Shown: positions 50,358 to 61,084, numbered from the stretch's first letter. The stretch: 64,000 nucleotides of DNA from Bugula neritina (GCA_964035545.1 OZ037769.1:8307929-8371928), one strand, 5' to 3'. Program-made: numbers and translations. The notes: a model not told the origin generated them from the sequence alone.

Positions 50358-51690
50358 GGGGTAACGGGGGGGGGGGGGCACAACGGGCTGAATTTTGCAT
50401 TTGTTGCTCTCATTCGTCTGTTTTTCAAGTTACTAGTTCAATAATTTCTAGTCCTAATGCTGCATCTGTTTTCCATTACAGGTATCAGTTTGTTGTTTCT
50501 ATCTCTTTCACAACTTTCAGAATAATGAAATTTTCATGACGAAAAAATTGGCCCTTTGTGCCCCGATACCGGGGTTCAATGGGCCACTGGGTGGGATGCA
50601 ACAAATATATTGAAATTTTGCGTATTATGTTACATCTGATCTTTATTTATTTATTATTACAAATAAATAAAGATACTCTTTCAGATCTACAGCAAAATTC
50701 ATGTTTTAGCTGTACAGTTTGTGCCACTACGGATAGCAGAGGAAAGCAAAATCAAACGCACATCACTCGGTTCTGCAGTGCCATTATTATTACTGTTTAA
50801 AACTAAAAATGTTGTTTTTTTCACCTAAGAGGAAAGTTTATCAAAAAAAACTTTAGTAACATGCTACAAAATTCCGAGTGGACTTTTTTATATATGAACT
50901 GTAGCTAAGGTGCATGGCTGAGGTTTGTGATTGGAGTACAGAAGAGAGAGGGAGGAGCAAATGAGCAAATCACAATTTATTTTAGTCAAATACATCTATA
51001 TTCCCTCAATGGTGTAATATGTAATGAGTATCATGACTATTTAATAGTAGCAAGTAGCAACAGCAGAGTGTTTTGTATTATGTATAAAATGGCAAAGCTT
51101 TAACTTCACCAGATCTATATATTAGGGGAGCTTCAACTTGTAGTTTTGTAGTCTTACCATGATGCCTTTGATATTTTACAAAAAAATCAGAAATGGCTCT
51201 ATCTATAGATTTTAGTAACATTTCAATGAATTTTTTGGGCAAACAAACTAATAACAGTGATCAGGGTGCAATAATCAGGTGGCCCATTGTGCCCTGGTCA
51301 GCGTGACCCATTGTGCCCCGTGTGGCCAAATTGAAAATAAATGTGCCTCAAGGAAAATCTATTTCAGAGTTTGCTGTTATACTAGTTAAGTAATGTAGAG
51401 ACAAGCAATTGCAACAATATTAGTAAAATATAGGGTTCTTGCCTTTGAGTGTAAAAAGTTATAAAGCTTTAACGACGTCCTAAAAAATTTACAAAAAGTA
51501 GGTAAAGACAGTTTTTTACTCACCTTTTCAACACGTATGCTCCGCAAATGTTGAAACTACAAAGACTGAATAATTATGTCAATATCATTTCATGAAAAAA
51601 AATCACAATTCTAAGTCAATAAGTTCTCTCACAATTTGGCCGGCTTTTTGTACCCCTATGACCGTTGTGCCCCCCCCACCCCGTTACCCC
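50358..51690. mobile_element. GGGGTAAC-terminated TIR element T2, copy 1
   Basis: Ends GGGGTAACGGGG and inverted CCCCGTTACCCC, flanked by TA on both sides (50356-50357 and 51691-51692). 1333 bases, no intact ORF. Repeats of GGCCCATTGTGCCCC-like sequence in both orientations occur at both ends and inside (about 50375, 50550, 51280, 51300, 51660). The second copy (62169-63486) is in opposite orientation. Confidence 0.82.
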
Positions 51691-51692
51691 TA

Positions 51693-52554
51693 TCATATAT
51701 CATAAATCAAGACATATAATAATTTGATTAGCATGCAACTTTAAAAAGTAATGAAAATTATATTAATATTTTGAAAATTCAATTTTAAAAAACTGTAGAA
51801 TTAAACTCAGGAACAGGCAACCCCAAACCTAAAACAAACTACCAACACCTGGACTTATTTACCTTTGTGACATCAACACTGCACCAAATCAATCAAAAAA
51901 TAAGACCAACATATTTATGAAAGCTTTTTATAAAAAAAAGATACAAAGTAAAACAGTTGTAACACAGCTGCCACAGTATGGTACTACTCAGACAGCTGTT
52001 ATGACATATTTTAAAACTACTAATAACACATAATCTGAGCATTTTGTTGAAGTTAAGAGCAAACTTGTTTTTTAATAATTGAATTCTAAAATATTATTTT
52101 TTAGTTTAAAATACTTTAACAGCATAGAAAAGATTTGCCATTTTCTATTTGTATAGAGAAGCTTTTTTAGAAAAGATTGAAATGATAATTTATATGTGTA
52201 ATGTTTGTATTTGTTTACTAAAGCTATGTTTATATTATATCCCATGACTTATACCTGCTAGTAGCTTTATATTGTGGAATGTTATAGCGATACAATTATG
52301 CTGTCAAAGTGATTATGTTGTGGTTTTAAAAGTGCTATGTAACTGTTGTGACATACTGTTTGTTTATCAAGTGGGTCAGTTAGCTTCGAGATTTGAGATA
52401 AAAAAGTGTGGTGACAGTAAGAAAGTCGGTAGTAATTTATTGCAGTACTTATCTATACAACACAACAAGCTATTTCGGCCTTTAGTGAAGTGTAGTTGTA
52501 GTACTCCGAGGGAGTTGAGTGGCCAGGAGAGCCTGATGACTAAAGGAGTAATAG
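51693..52554. other. Stretch before LTR element 2
   Basis: Mostly AT-rich and featureless. The last 290 bases (52272-52559, plus) form an open frame of 95 codons with Cys-rich patches (CNCCDI, VKCSCSTPREL) that runs into the LTR; I do not recognise it and it has no clear support as a gene. Confidence 0.35.
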
Positions 52555-52728
52555 TGTAGTAATTCGTGCAATTACTGTGCGTGAGTTTTCTACTTGCGTA
52601 TTTAATTGGCTATTCTACTAGCAATTACTAGGGTAGCTGTCGAGTAATTTATTTTTATTATTCACAATACAATACAAAACGAACATTACATCAAATTACA
52701 CTATAACATCAGTCACTACTAACACATG

Positions 52729-55291
52729 CACAGTTAGTTTAAGGTCATTACTTTCCACATTCAGGCACTGCTTTATGTTATATATAAACGGTTTCCAGGG
52801 GATAGCTCGAACAGTTTTTGTCTCACATTAACAAATTTTACATGAAAAGATAGCTCTTGCATTCCTCTTTCATATACTTTTTTAATTTTTCAATAAAAAA
52901 TTTTCTGAGAAAGTTGTTGCATAATAAGTAAAATTTTACACCCTCCATGTTCCACTGCTGTAGCACAGGGGATTCATTTTATAAAGTCTAAAAGTTAAAC
53001 TTGACATTCCTTAATATGTTTTCTCTAATATACTTTCTTTGTTTTTTGAAATTCTGTTTATGCTCTTCACAATTTGGTAAAAACATACACCATTTTGCAA
53101 GTTTCACTGCAATTATCTAAATTCTTCATATGGTGGTTCTAGCTACGCTCCTGTGACTAATTATAACATTCCTAGTACGTTTGCCGCTCTGCGCTATCAC
53201 AATAACATATAGTACCCTCTCGCACAAATTGGCAATCTATTGGATTTCTGCCAATATAATGTTCCCTGTTTTACATTAGCACTTAGCTGAATCATCTCAC
53301 TATGTTACAATCTATTGACAATGCCTCAGCACAACATAATTCTTTGTTTGTTTGGCAGAGTTAATTTCGGCTAAATCACTTCACTTTGCAGTCTTGTCAG
53401 TAAAGGTCTGTCTATAGTGCAGCAGTTGTACTTCCAGTTTCTCTAATTCACATATGATTATTTTAAGTACATTGTATTCTATAAGATCAATTTAAAGTTT
53501 AGCCCAGTGTTCAGTAGCTAAGTATTATGCATGTATGTTGTCTTACTGTTGAACAAAAGTTAAAAAAAACTTTACAATTATAGCCATATTTATTATACAT
53601 GCGTAGGATTTGCATAAATTGACAAAAAAAAATGCAGCATAATAGGATTGAACCATGACCAACCAGCTTCTCGCTGACGCCTTTAACCTCTGGACCACGC
53701 AGTCGTCGTTAATAAATTGTCAAATATATGAGTAACTATGAGTACATAAATATTTTGCGCGCAAATGGGTTATAATTATTAGGCTGTCAATTCATGTTGA
53801 TAGCAGTCAACTGTTGCAATAGTCTCGGGTTACTAGCAAAGCTAATGGTTTTGAACAAATAACCCAAAAGTTTAAAAATAAGTAGCTTGCGTATTACTAG
53901 CTACAAAAACAGGTCTGAAATAGACTGGTAAAGCAAGCTCTTATTGTAGAGTTTGCAGATGTGCTCTAAAATAAAACTCAAACTGTATGCTATTACATAA
54001 GTATTTGTATGCGAGAGATATAAATGGACATTACTGAGTTTCTGGAAAACAACATACTTGAAGTTAACTTTGACAATGGTGTTTTCTTTTCATCATAGCT
54101 AGCCTATAGCATAAATCTCTAATCATATGAATCTTTATGAAGCCCACAGCTCATGTAAGGGTGGCAATGTAATTTGAAACGAACAATTATGTTGCTGCAT
54201 TGTGTCTAAGGTATATTAGAGAGCAGAATTTGGTTTTACTAGCCTACCCCAACGGCATTCTACAATGCAGCTTATATGCTGGCAGTTGTAATAAGTACAG
54301 CCGATAGCAAGGTTACTATCACTGCTAGCTCTGTGCAGTATGTAACCTCTTGAATAATTGCACCAATTTTAAACTCTTGGAAGTTGGCCAAGTTATCATA
54401 TCGCAGCCAGCCACCGGAGACAAAGCTTCAGAGCTATTCATATAATATTATACTGATGCACTTGGTAGCAGAGTGGCTAATCTAATATAGTTCATAGTTC
54501 AACACCCTTTACTTTGGGAATACAGCCTCTTTTTTTAGGTTTACCTTACAAAGCATGAACATATCTAAACTGATATTCTGATAATTTAGAGGTACATTTT
54601 GAAAACTAGGTTAATTGCACTTGTTTGCACAACAACAATAATAAAATAGATATTATGCAGTATAATAAAAACACACATAATACTATATAATATATTATAA
54701 TGATAATAATATAATATTATAAGTACCATTACTGCATTTTATAAATCACATGGTTGCCAAAAAAATGTATCACAAATTTTGTAATTATACATCAAAAATA
54801 GAACTATAGCTAGGCAGCAGGTTAGAATAGAGTAAATTTTTAAAACATGAAATCATGATTTGACTATTGTTTTATTTAGGCCAACCAACCTAGGAATACA
54901 AGATTGGGTTTTAGCTGACAGTTTATAACATTTAGCTTTTGAGCCAGCAGCACTGGCACTTGTGAAGTATAGGCAAAGTTAGTGAAGCGAGACTAACAAG
55001 CACTCAAATACAAGGCATATTGAGACACAATAACAAGTCAGGAGCGTATAAATTGAAAAGAATGTGGAAGGGGGACTATGTTTTTCAACAAGCTATAACT
55101 TAAACATGAATTGGCTTTTGAAAAAAATAAAAAAGTATATTGGAGAACATAAGTTTCTTTATCTTTTCATATTTTTTTTGTTCCTGTGACATTCAACCTG
55201 TTCGAGCTATCAGTGGAACATTGTTCATATAGAACATAAAGCACCTGGCAAAGAGCCAGAAAATGAAAAGTGTGACCTTAAACTAACTGTG
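52729..55291. mobile_element. CACAGTTAG-terminated TIR element (2563 bp) nested in the LTR
   Basis: Ends CACAGTTAGTTTAAGGTCA and TGACCTTAAACTAACTGTG are perfect inverted repeats. TG is duplicated (52727-52728 and 55292-55293), and the uninterrupted LTR at 59875-60224 shows the empty site. Inverted similarity continues for roughly 250 bases (GATAGCTCGAACAG, ATGAAAAGATA, TATACTTTTTTA). No intact transposase ORF. CACNG ends with a 2-bp duplication would fit the CMC (EnSpm/Mirage) group, but this is tentative. Confidence 0.82.
53640..53708 (-). repeat. tRNA-like SINE head inside the nested element
   Basis: On the minus strand: GACTGCGTGGTCCAGAGGTT (A-box-like GTGGTCCAGAGG), then GGTTCAATCCT (B-box-like). 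The acceptor ends do not pair well. It resembles the tRNA-derived head at 24872-24945 in style but not in sequence. Confidence 0.45.
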
Positions 55292-55830
55292 TGTTTACAC
55301 TTCAAGCCCTCGCTTACAACAGCGTGATGATTGCTAATTGCCCGGGAACTGTCACATGAGTCGGGAGCATATCTTCCGGTTCTTCTGATTAGGTAATACA
55401 TTGGGGCCTTAGTATTCCCAGAACGGAGAGAGGACGATTTTTATATTAGTACATTGCGTGACCCACTACACCGCCCCCCAGCAGAAAGCCCTACTTTCTG
55501 ATAACACACAAAAAAAACATACAAAAAACAATACAATAATCCAAAAAAATACATACTTAAACCCACAAAAAGAAAGAAGAGAAATATTAATTTATACACA
55601 AGCATATATATAGAAGAAGTAGACGGAGTGGTCGAGTACACACAGCTGGTCAGCTATAGAGAGAGAGGGTGCTATACAGCACGCGGGCCAATGGTCGGGG
55701 AGCTCGTCGCCTCGCGACGATAATACATTCCACCGAAAGGGTGCCTTTCCCAGACATGCTCATTGGGTGAGCTCTGATTCTTGTAGCGAGCGCGATCTGT
55801 GTCGAGCCTGTCAGGCATGTAGCCTCCGCT

Positions 55831-56370
55831 TTAGTTGCCCACTGAGTCCTTCAGCTGGTATAGACCTGTTGTTGTATCCAGCAGGTCGGGAGCAAGTTGT
55901 GTAAACTTGGCTTGTAGTTTTAAAAGCCGCTCTTCTACAGTAGCCAATCGGCTGGGTCCTGGTGAGGTTGTGGCAGTCTCTGGGGTGGGTGGTATCGTGG
56001 TTTCTTCTAAATCGGGGGTATAGCTAAAGTTGGCGGGGGTGGTCGATGGGGGTTTAACCATAGGAGATTTGTGGCGGGCAGACAGTGGTAATACTTGGAA
56101 CCCTGACGCTAACGCAACCAGGGTTATAGCCTTCTTGATGACCGGCTTGACGATGTCCAGATACTGTGGGAAACTGTCCTCGTCTACGATATGGCCCTCT
56201 CCGGCGAAGCAGCTCATTTTATGGACTATCACAGGGTACGGGTATACATCGTGAAACCCGCATGGGCAAAAGTGTAGTAGAAAGTGTGCGTCTACATTCA
56301 GACGCAGGGAGTGGTGTGACAGGCACTCCTCGAAACAGACCTGACAGGTCCGATGGGGTCCACTTGGTCC
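55831..56370 (-). CDS. ORF3 of LTR element 2
   Basis: From about 56350 on the minus strand: CQVCFEECLSHHSLRLNVDA, HFLLHFCPCGFHDVYPYPVI, VHKMSCFAGEGHIVDEDSFP, VIKKAITLVALASGFQ, a Pro/Thr linker and the helix RLATVEERLLKLQAKFTQLA, ending at 55831. The protein is collinear with ORF3 of element 1 with many conservative replacements, so the ORF seems to have been kept under selection while RT was lost. Function unknown; a zinc-binding N-terminal part and a helical C-terminal part are visible. Confidence 0.6.
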   Translation of the reverse strand, partial: GPSGPHRTCQVCFEECLSHHSLRLNVDAHFLLHFCPCGFHDVYPYPVIVHKMSCFAGEGHIVDEDSFPQYLDIVKPVIKKAITLVALASGFQVLPLSARHKSPMVKPPSTTPANFSYTPDLEETTIPPTPETATTSPGPSRLATVEERLLKLQAKFTQLAPDLLDTTTGLYQLKDSVGN

Positions 56371-56573
56371 CCAGGCTTCCTCAATCCTCCTTTCCGTCGC
56401 TGGTTACACCCATCGGTGTCGTCGACGAAGCACCACGGGTAGGCCATTTTCCATCACTGGTTCTTCTTCCATGGGTAAAGGGGTTGGCTGGTCCCGTGAC
56501 CGGGAGGTGGTCACTCGAGTGTTATCCTTCGATCCAGAATAGTAAGACATTTTGGAATGAGAGCGGTAAATGA

Positions 56574-57267
56574 TTAGTGTTTAGTGGCACGTCTACTCTT
56601 GACTGCATCAACGTAGGAAAAGACCGGGCAGCGTGGTTGTGAAGCGTGACTAGGGCTTTTTACTTCCAGCGGAAGAATCTCATTCATGATTCTGCCGAGA
56701 CAAAAGTTGATATTTTCGTTGTGTTCACAATTCCCACGTTTCTTTGCCTGTTTTCCCATATGAGACCTCGCTAGACTTTCATAACTGCCGCTTGTTGCGC
56801 GGTCATGTACGAAGTCTCCGAGGAAAACTGGGGGTTGCCTAGTGTGTGGTCCTGAAGGTGTCGTCACTGTGGGAGGCGGTGTGCTCACCCGTGGATTGTT
56901 ATGTCTCACGGGTGGTTTTTCTAGCCTGTTTGTGACGGTTGTTCCTACATTGGTATCTCCGTACGGAGCCCCTCCCACGGGGGGATTTTTGCACTTCCGG
57001 ACCCGTTTCTGGTTCCGGAAGTGGTGGTGGTGGCAGGCCTGTTGTTGGGGGCGGTGGGCACGCTTCCAAGGACGGAAGTGGCCTTTCCTGCCTTGCCAAG
57101 TCTTCCTGAGGGGTCATGGGCGTGTTTCCGGCCAGGACGACAGTCTCCGCTTGCCAAGACCTTCTAGCACAATGCGTCGGCCACCCCGCTTCACCAGGGA
57201 GACGGCTATGCTTGTTGGTCTGGCAGATTTCGCACTGTCTCACTCTGCGCCGGATGTCCCGCTTCAT
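56574..57267 (-). pseudogene. Integrase zinc-binding region and proline-rich tail, element 2
   Basis: LRWYWPNMKRDIRRRVRQCE with CEICQTNKHS is the H2C2-type zinc-binding module (upstream His in RDTHQQTHAGV at 57340). TPMTPQEDLARQ then goes straight to a Pro-rich tail (PPPPTTGLPPPPLP) and, in another frame, VTTPSGPHTRQPPVFLGDFV. The DDE core is absent, as in element 1. Confidence 0.7.
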
Positions 57268-57279
57268 GTTTGGCCAGTA

Positions 57280-57699
57280 TCACCGGAGTTGTAGCTTGGT
57301 GACTACCCCCTGGACCCCTGCGTGAGTCTGCTGGTGGGTGTCCCGTATCAACTCTGGTTGTCTGCTGTTGGCGGCCAAAGTCATGGTCAGCAGACCATAT
57401 GGCCCGATCCGCAGGGAGTTCCAACGTTGACAGTACAGCCGTAACTCGGCGCATCCCTGTTTCCGTTGTCTACCACTAGGTCGTCGCCCTTCTTGTTTCG
57501 CTCGGTACACGTCGGCTACCACCCCAGAAAGGTTTTTTTGGAGTTCCGGTAGCTCCCTAAAATTACCAGACCATACAGGTGTGGCGCGGAGGCTCTGGAC
57601 GGCCTCCGGGGGCGTGTCAGCCCTCTGTTGGAGTTGGCCCGAGTCCCGTGCTGGCAACGGGGACCGCGGCAGAACTCTGTTCTTCTTCTTCGGGCCCAA
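57280..57699 (-). pseudogene. Joined pre-RT and post-RNase H segment, element 2
   Basis: The 139-residue frame opens with GPKKKNRVLPRSPLPARDSG, then QLQQRADTPPEAVQSLRATP, VVADVYRAKQEGRRPSGRQ and CAELRLYCQRWNSLRIGPYG. The RRLGP that precedes RT is followed at once by residues that normally lie after RNase H. The same join occurs in element 1. Confidence 0.65.
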
Positions 57700-57767
57700 C
57701 CTCCTTGTGGGCTGCGGAGTAGGGGCGGTCTCCGCCGCCCGTGGTACCTCACGACGGGCCGCTCTAT

Positions 57768-58994
57768 TTAGGCGGGTGTCATGGTTTGTGCACCGGTACA
57801 GTGGGGCAACCTGGCCATGACATGGCGCTTTCTATTGCCCGCATAGCCACGCCTCCCTGGAGGATGGGAGGCATGGTTTGGGACGGTCCTCCGCCCTTGA
57901 GACAGGCTCTGTTGAGGACCTTCCGTCGTAGCCGCCAACGACGGCCCAATGTCTTCCTCTTGGACAGGATGGAAGCGGGCCAGCATGGACCTGGATGGTA
58001 GGTCTACCGTCTCTGAGGAGGGGTTGACGCACTGCACCAAGATCTCTCCTTGTCCCGTAAACCGGCTAAAGCTGTGGGCAAGTTGGATTCTTGAGTGCGT
58101 ACTTTCAACAACTCCCAACCTAGAGGTCTGGCCATCGTCTACTTTGCAGCGGACGGTAGCCCGGGAGTGGCCTGGTATCGTACAGCTCCGTACTACCTGC
58201 ACTCCTCCCGCTAGAGGACGACCAAACTTATCGACACAGGCGAGCTCCCTGCTGCCCATGATCATCGCAGATTTACTGAAATTGATGCGACATCCGTGTC
58301 GTTGTAAGAATGGCATCCCGAGGATAGCATCCTCGTTGAGCTGTTTGACAATAAACGTCTCCTTGATGGTCTGGTTGCGGACGCACCCAGTAAGCTCAAT
58401 AATGCCGTAGAAGGGAATGCACGACCTGTCTGCCAGGGTGCCATGATCCCTCTCATACGGTGCCAGCCCGTCCCTGACCTTAGCGCTGAAGGTGTCAAAG
58501 AACTGACGGCTAAAGAGGTTGGTGGTGCAGCCCGAGTCCAGAAGGAAGTTGGCAGGCTTGCCAGCTAGCTTTCCTGGCAGGAAGTAGCTACTCCCGTGTG
58601 GTTGCATTTGTGTGTGCCGTGGTTGCACCTCCCTTGCTGTGGGTCGAGGGGTCCATGGTTGGCAACGACTATTGACCAGCCGCCGAGGTTGGGGCGGTAC
58701 GCCTTGCAGCGCCTGTACCGTTTCCCTCGCAGGCTCTGAGGTCAACTGTCCGTCGGATCTGTGCCGGAGTGGCATAGAGGGCCCAGGTGGCGAGTGGCTT
58801 GGACAGCCTACTTGCCGTAGGGGTCGCCACTCCACAGTATCCTCGCGTGGCGCCCAGCGGGGCGGCAGACGTTTTGTCCTCCCTGGGTGATTTACCGGCG
58901 GCCCGCAGAAGGTGGGAACACCTGCGGGCCGTGGTAGTTTAACCTTTGTTGGAGTTGAGGGCAGTTCTTCTAGAAATGTCCAAGCCTTCCGCAT
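57768..58994 (-). CDS. Retropepsin-like protease ORF, element 2
   Basis: A 408-residue minus-strand frame. LLDSGCTTNLFSRQFF (about residues 157-172) holds the Asp-Ser-Gly active site, and DAILGMPFLQRHGC (about 234) is the downstream Gly-containing strand. The frame differs by one from gag, and the zinc-knuckle coding region overlaps its first codons. The C-terminal 90 residues lead toward RT but the frame ends at 57768 where RT would start. Confidence 0.78.
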   Translation of the reverse strand: MRKAWTFLEELPSTPTKVKLPRPAGVPTFCGPPVNHPGRTKRLPPRWAPREDTVEWRPLRQVGCPSHSPPGPSMPLRHRSDGQLTSEPARETVQALQGVPPQPRRLVNSRCQPWTPRPTAREVQPRHTQMQPHGSSYFLPGKLAGKPANFLLDSGCTTNLFSRQFFDTFSAKVRDGLAPYERDHGTLADRSCIPFYGIIELTGCVRNQTIKETFIVKQLNEDAILGMPFLQRHGCRINFSKSAMIMGSRELACVDKFGRPLAGGVQVVRSCTIPGHSRATVRCKVDDGQTSRLGVVESTHSRIQLAHSFSRFTGQGEILVQCVNPSSETVDLPSRSMLARFHPVQEEDIGPSLAATTEGPQQSLSQGRRTVPNHASHPPGRRGYAGNRKRHVMARLPHCTGAQTMTPA

Positions 58995-58996
58995 CC

Positions 58997-59854
58997 CTAG
59001 CAGAATATATGCCCCGTGCCTGGTGATTGTGCCTGCGGCCCGCGAGGCTCACGGGCAGTATCTACCTGGCTTGGGGGAGCTAACGTGGTGACCAGTTTGG
59101 CTAGCATGTCAGTCATCTGAGCGACTTTCGATGCTACTGTCATCTGGGTCACATTAGCCACCGCGGAGGGTTCCGCATTTGGTTCAGTATGAGTAGTAGT
59201 GTGCTTCGTGGCCACCTGGTGGTAGGCCACGCGGTTGCGGTGCATGTGAGTTGCCAAGAGGTAGGCTTCTCCTACCGCGAGTGCATCCTCGACCGTGGTG
59301 ACTCCCCTCGCTTGGAACTGATGGTGGAGTTCCAAGTCGTTGATGGACTGCCTGAAGGCATCATAAGTATACCTCTCACGGTTCGCTTGAGGCAGATCGC
59401 GGAACGCGATCTGCGCCAGCGTCATCACCGTGGTAGCGTGCTCCTGCAGCGGCGTGTGAGGATCACGCCGCAGCCTTTGTAGGCGGGCCCGCGCATCTAT
59501 GGCAGAGATACCAAAACGGGCCCGCAGAGAAGCGAAAATCCCGTCTATGTCAGGTCCCGCTCCGTATGGCTTAGGCTTGTCCGTCAGCGCCATCCTGAGT
59601 TTGAGCAACGCCACCCTTGGTGGCCACCGTGCAACTTCCATCACATCTTGGAATTCCTGGATAAATTGCTCTACGGCTTCCTCGCCTGTGAAAGTGGGCG
59701 CCTTCAGCCGGTATCTGTCTTCACTGGGCTCTCTAGGAATTCTCACTTCTTCTAACACTACTGGTTCCACAGGTATATCAACATTATCTTCCTCACCTTC
59801 ATTCAGTGGAATGGGTCGCTCCGTACCGTTTTCTGCCATGACTGTTATACGCAA
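58997..59854 (-). CDS. Gag ORF, element 2
   Basis: 285 residues from MRITVMAENG to the zinc knuckle. YRLKAPTFTGEEAVEQFIQE and GIFASLRARFGISAIDARAR with LRRDPHTPLQEHA are typical of Gypsy Gag capsid regions (retrotransposon gag family). The ORF begins 20 bases inside the 5' LTR boundary. It ends TGHIFC then TAG (58997-58999), between the first two Cys of the knuckle C-x2-C-x4-H-x4-C; a second TAG follows eight codons later. Confidence 0.8.
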   Translation of the reverse strand: MRITVMAENGTERPIPLNEGEEDNVDIPVEPVVLEEVRIPREPSEDRYRLKAPTFTGEEAVEQFIQEFQDVMEVARWPPRVALLKLRMALTDKPKPYGAGPDIDGIFASLRARFGISAIDARARLQRLRRDPHTPLQEHATTVMTLAQIAFRDLPQANRERYTYDAFRQSINDLELHHQFQARGVTTVEDALAVGEAYLLATHMHRNRVAYHQVATKHTTTHTEPNAEPSAVANVTQMTVASKVAQMTDMLAKLVTTLAPPSQVDTAREPRGPQAQSPGTGHIFC

Positions 59855-59855
59855 G

Positions 59856-59874
59856 ATCCCACCGCTGCCACCAC
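59856..59874 (-). promoter_or_regulatory. Candidate primer-binding site of element 2
   Basis: The minus-strand sequence directly after the 5' LTR is GTGGTGGCAGCGGTGGGAT. Its place next to the LTR end fits a tRNA primer-binding site. The matching tRNA was not identified. Confidence 0.5.
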
Positions 59875-60224
59875 TGTAGTAATTCGTGTAATTGCTGTGC
59901 GTGAGTTTTCTACTTGCGTATTTAATTGGCTATTCTACTAGCAATCACTAGGGTAGCTGTCGAGTAATTACTTTTATTATTCACAATACAATACAAAACG
60001 AACATAACATCAAATTACACTATAACATCAGTCACTACTAACACATGTTTACACTTCAAGCCCTCGCTTACAACAACGTGATGATGGCTAATTGCCCGGA
60101 AACTGTCACATGAGTCGGAAGCATATCTTCCAGTTCTTCTGATTGGTTACTACATTGGGGCCTTATTATTCCAAGAATGGAGAGAGGACGATTCTTATAT
60201 TATTACATTGCGTGACCCACTACA
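59875..60224 (-). repeat. 5' LTR of element 2
   Basis: 350 bases, TGTAGTAATTCGTG to GACCCACTACA on the plus strand; full length, with only scattered differences from the other LTR, so the insertion is fairly young. Confidence 0.88.
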
Positions 60225-60285
60225 ATAGATAGGCCAGTGGAGTTCAGAGAACTGGGTGGGATGCAGTGTTGTGTTTCCGCCAATA

Positions 60286-60356
60286 GTCTCCGTGGTGTAA
60301 TGGTAGCACACTTGCTTGCAAGCCAGAGGACTTGGATTCGATTTCCAGTGGTCGCA
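60286..60356 (+). repeat. tRNA-like repeat, copy 3
   Basis: GTGGTGTAATGGTAGCACAC, TTGCTTGCAAGCCAGAGG and a good T arm with GGATTCGATTTCC (B box). The acceptor stem pairs poorly (GTCTCCG against TGGTCGC). Flanks resemble the other two copies. Confidence 0.55.
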
Positions 60357-61084
60357 GTTATTTTACAATATGTTTACGGACAGCTACTAAAATAATATGA
60401 CATTTCTTTGAGGAAAATAATATTATAATATGCATTAAAAAGCAAGTACATTTTTAGTCACTTACCCAGTCAGTTCAACGGATCAAACAATAAACAGCAA
60501 GCCTTTCAGTGTCACAAACTAAGATGAGAAAAGCTAATACCCAACCCTTCCTATAGCACCACTAATTTATATGTTTTGTCCAGCAGCAAGACAACTGTTG
60601 CAGTAGCTTTTTGGCAGCTTTCCAAAAACCATTGTGTAACGAAAGCTATTTGTGAAAGCTTTTGCTCGGCGAATTAATGTGGCTCAATTTTCCTCCTGCT
60701 AAAGATGCAGGCAATCTATACTTAATTGTTAAAATAATTGTAAGTATCAAGAATTATATTATCTTTTGTTTTGAACTTCATTAACTAAATGTTTTGTCAG
60801 CTATGTAATTAAGGTTAAGTTGACAATATGTTTGTAATTTTCATGGTTATAGGTTACAGTATGGGTATGAGTCTAAGTATGAATGTGAGCTCAAGTCTAA
60901 GTCTAACTGAGAGGTTATACTGTTGGCAATAGACAAAAATAGAGTTGTGACCTGCTTCTGTGTCCTCCATCCATTCACCTTTTATTAAGTGAATCACAAT
61001 ACATAGGCATCTGTGCCAAACAGCACCCGTGCTGACGCAGCAACAATTATCAGCTGATACAGTAACCATTATCGGCTGTCAAAA
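60357..61084. other. Stretch without recognised genes
   Basis: AT-rich sequence between the tRNA-like repeat and the inverted duplication. A short repeat of AAGTCTAAGTCTAA-like hexamers lies near 60865-60905. Confidence 0.45.

Larger units (their letters stand above)
52555..55470 (-). repeat. 3' LTR of element 2, split by a nested transposon
   Basis: LTR halves 52555-52728 and 55292-55470 join to match the intact LTR at 59875-60224 across AACACATG/TGTTTACAC. A purine-rich tract (CTGGGGGGCGG on the minus strand) adjoins at 55471. Confidence 0.85.
52555..60224 (-). mobile_element. Non-autonomous Gypsy-type LTR element 2
   Basis: Two 350-bp LTRs (52555-55470, interrupted; 59875-60224), both TGTAGT to ACTACA, flanked by the 4-bp target duplication ATAG (52551-52554 and 60225-60228). 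Minus-strand coding: gag, protease, joined pre-RT/post-RNase H segment, integrase zinc-binding region, ORF3. RT, RNase H and integrase core are missing. Without the 2563-bp nested element the length is about 5.1 kb. Confidence 0.88.

Noticed and set aside
56842-57294. 150-codon plus-strand frame
   Set aside because: Antisense shadow of LTR element 2; the minus strand holds the recognisable protein.
57949-58410. 153-codon plus-strand frame
   Set aside because: Antisense shadow of the protease ORF.
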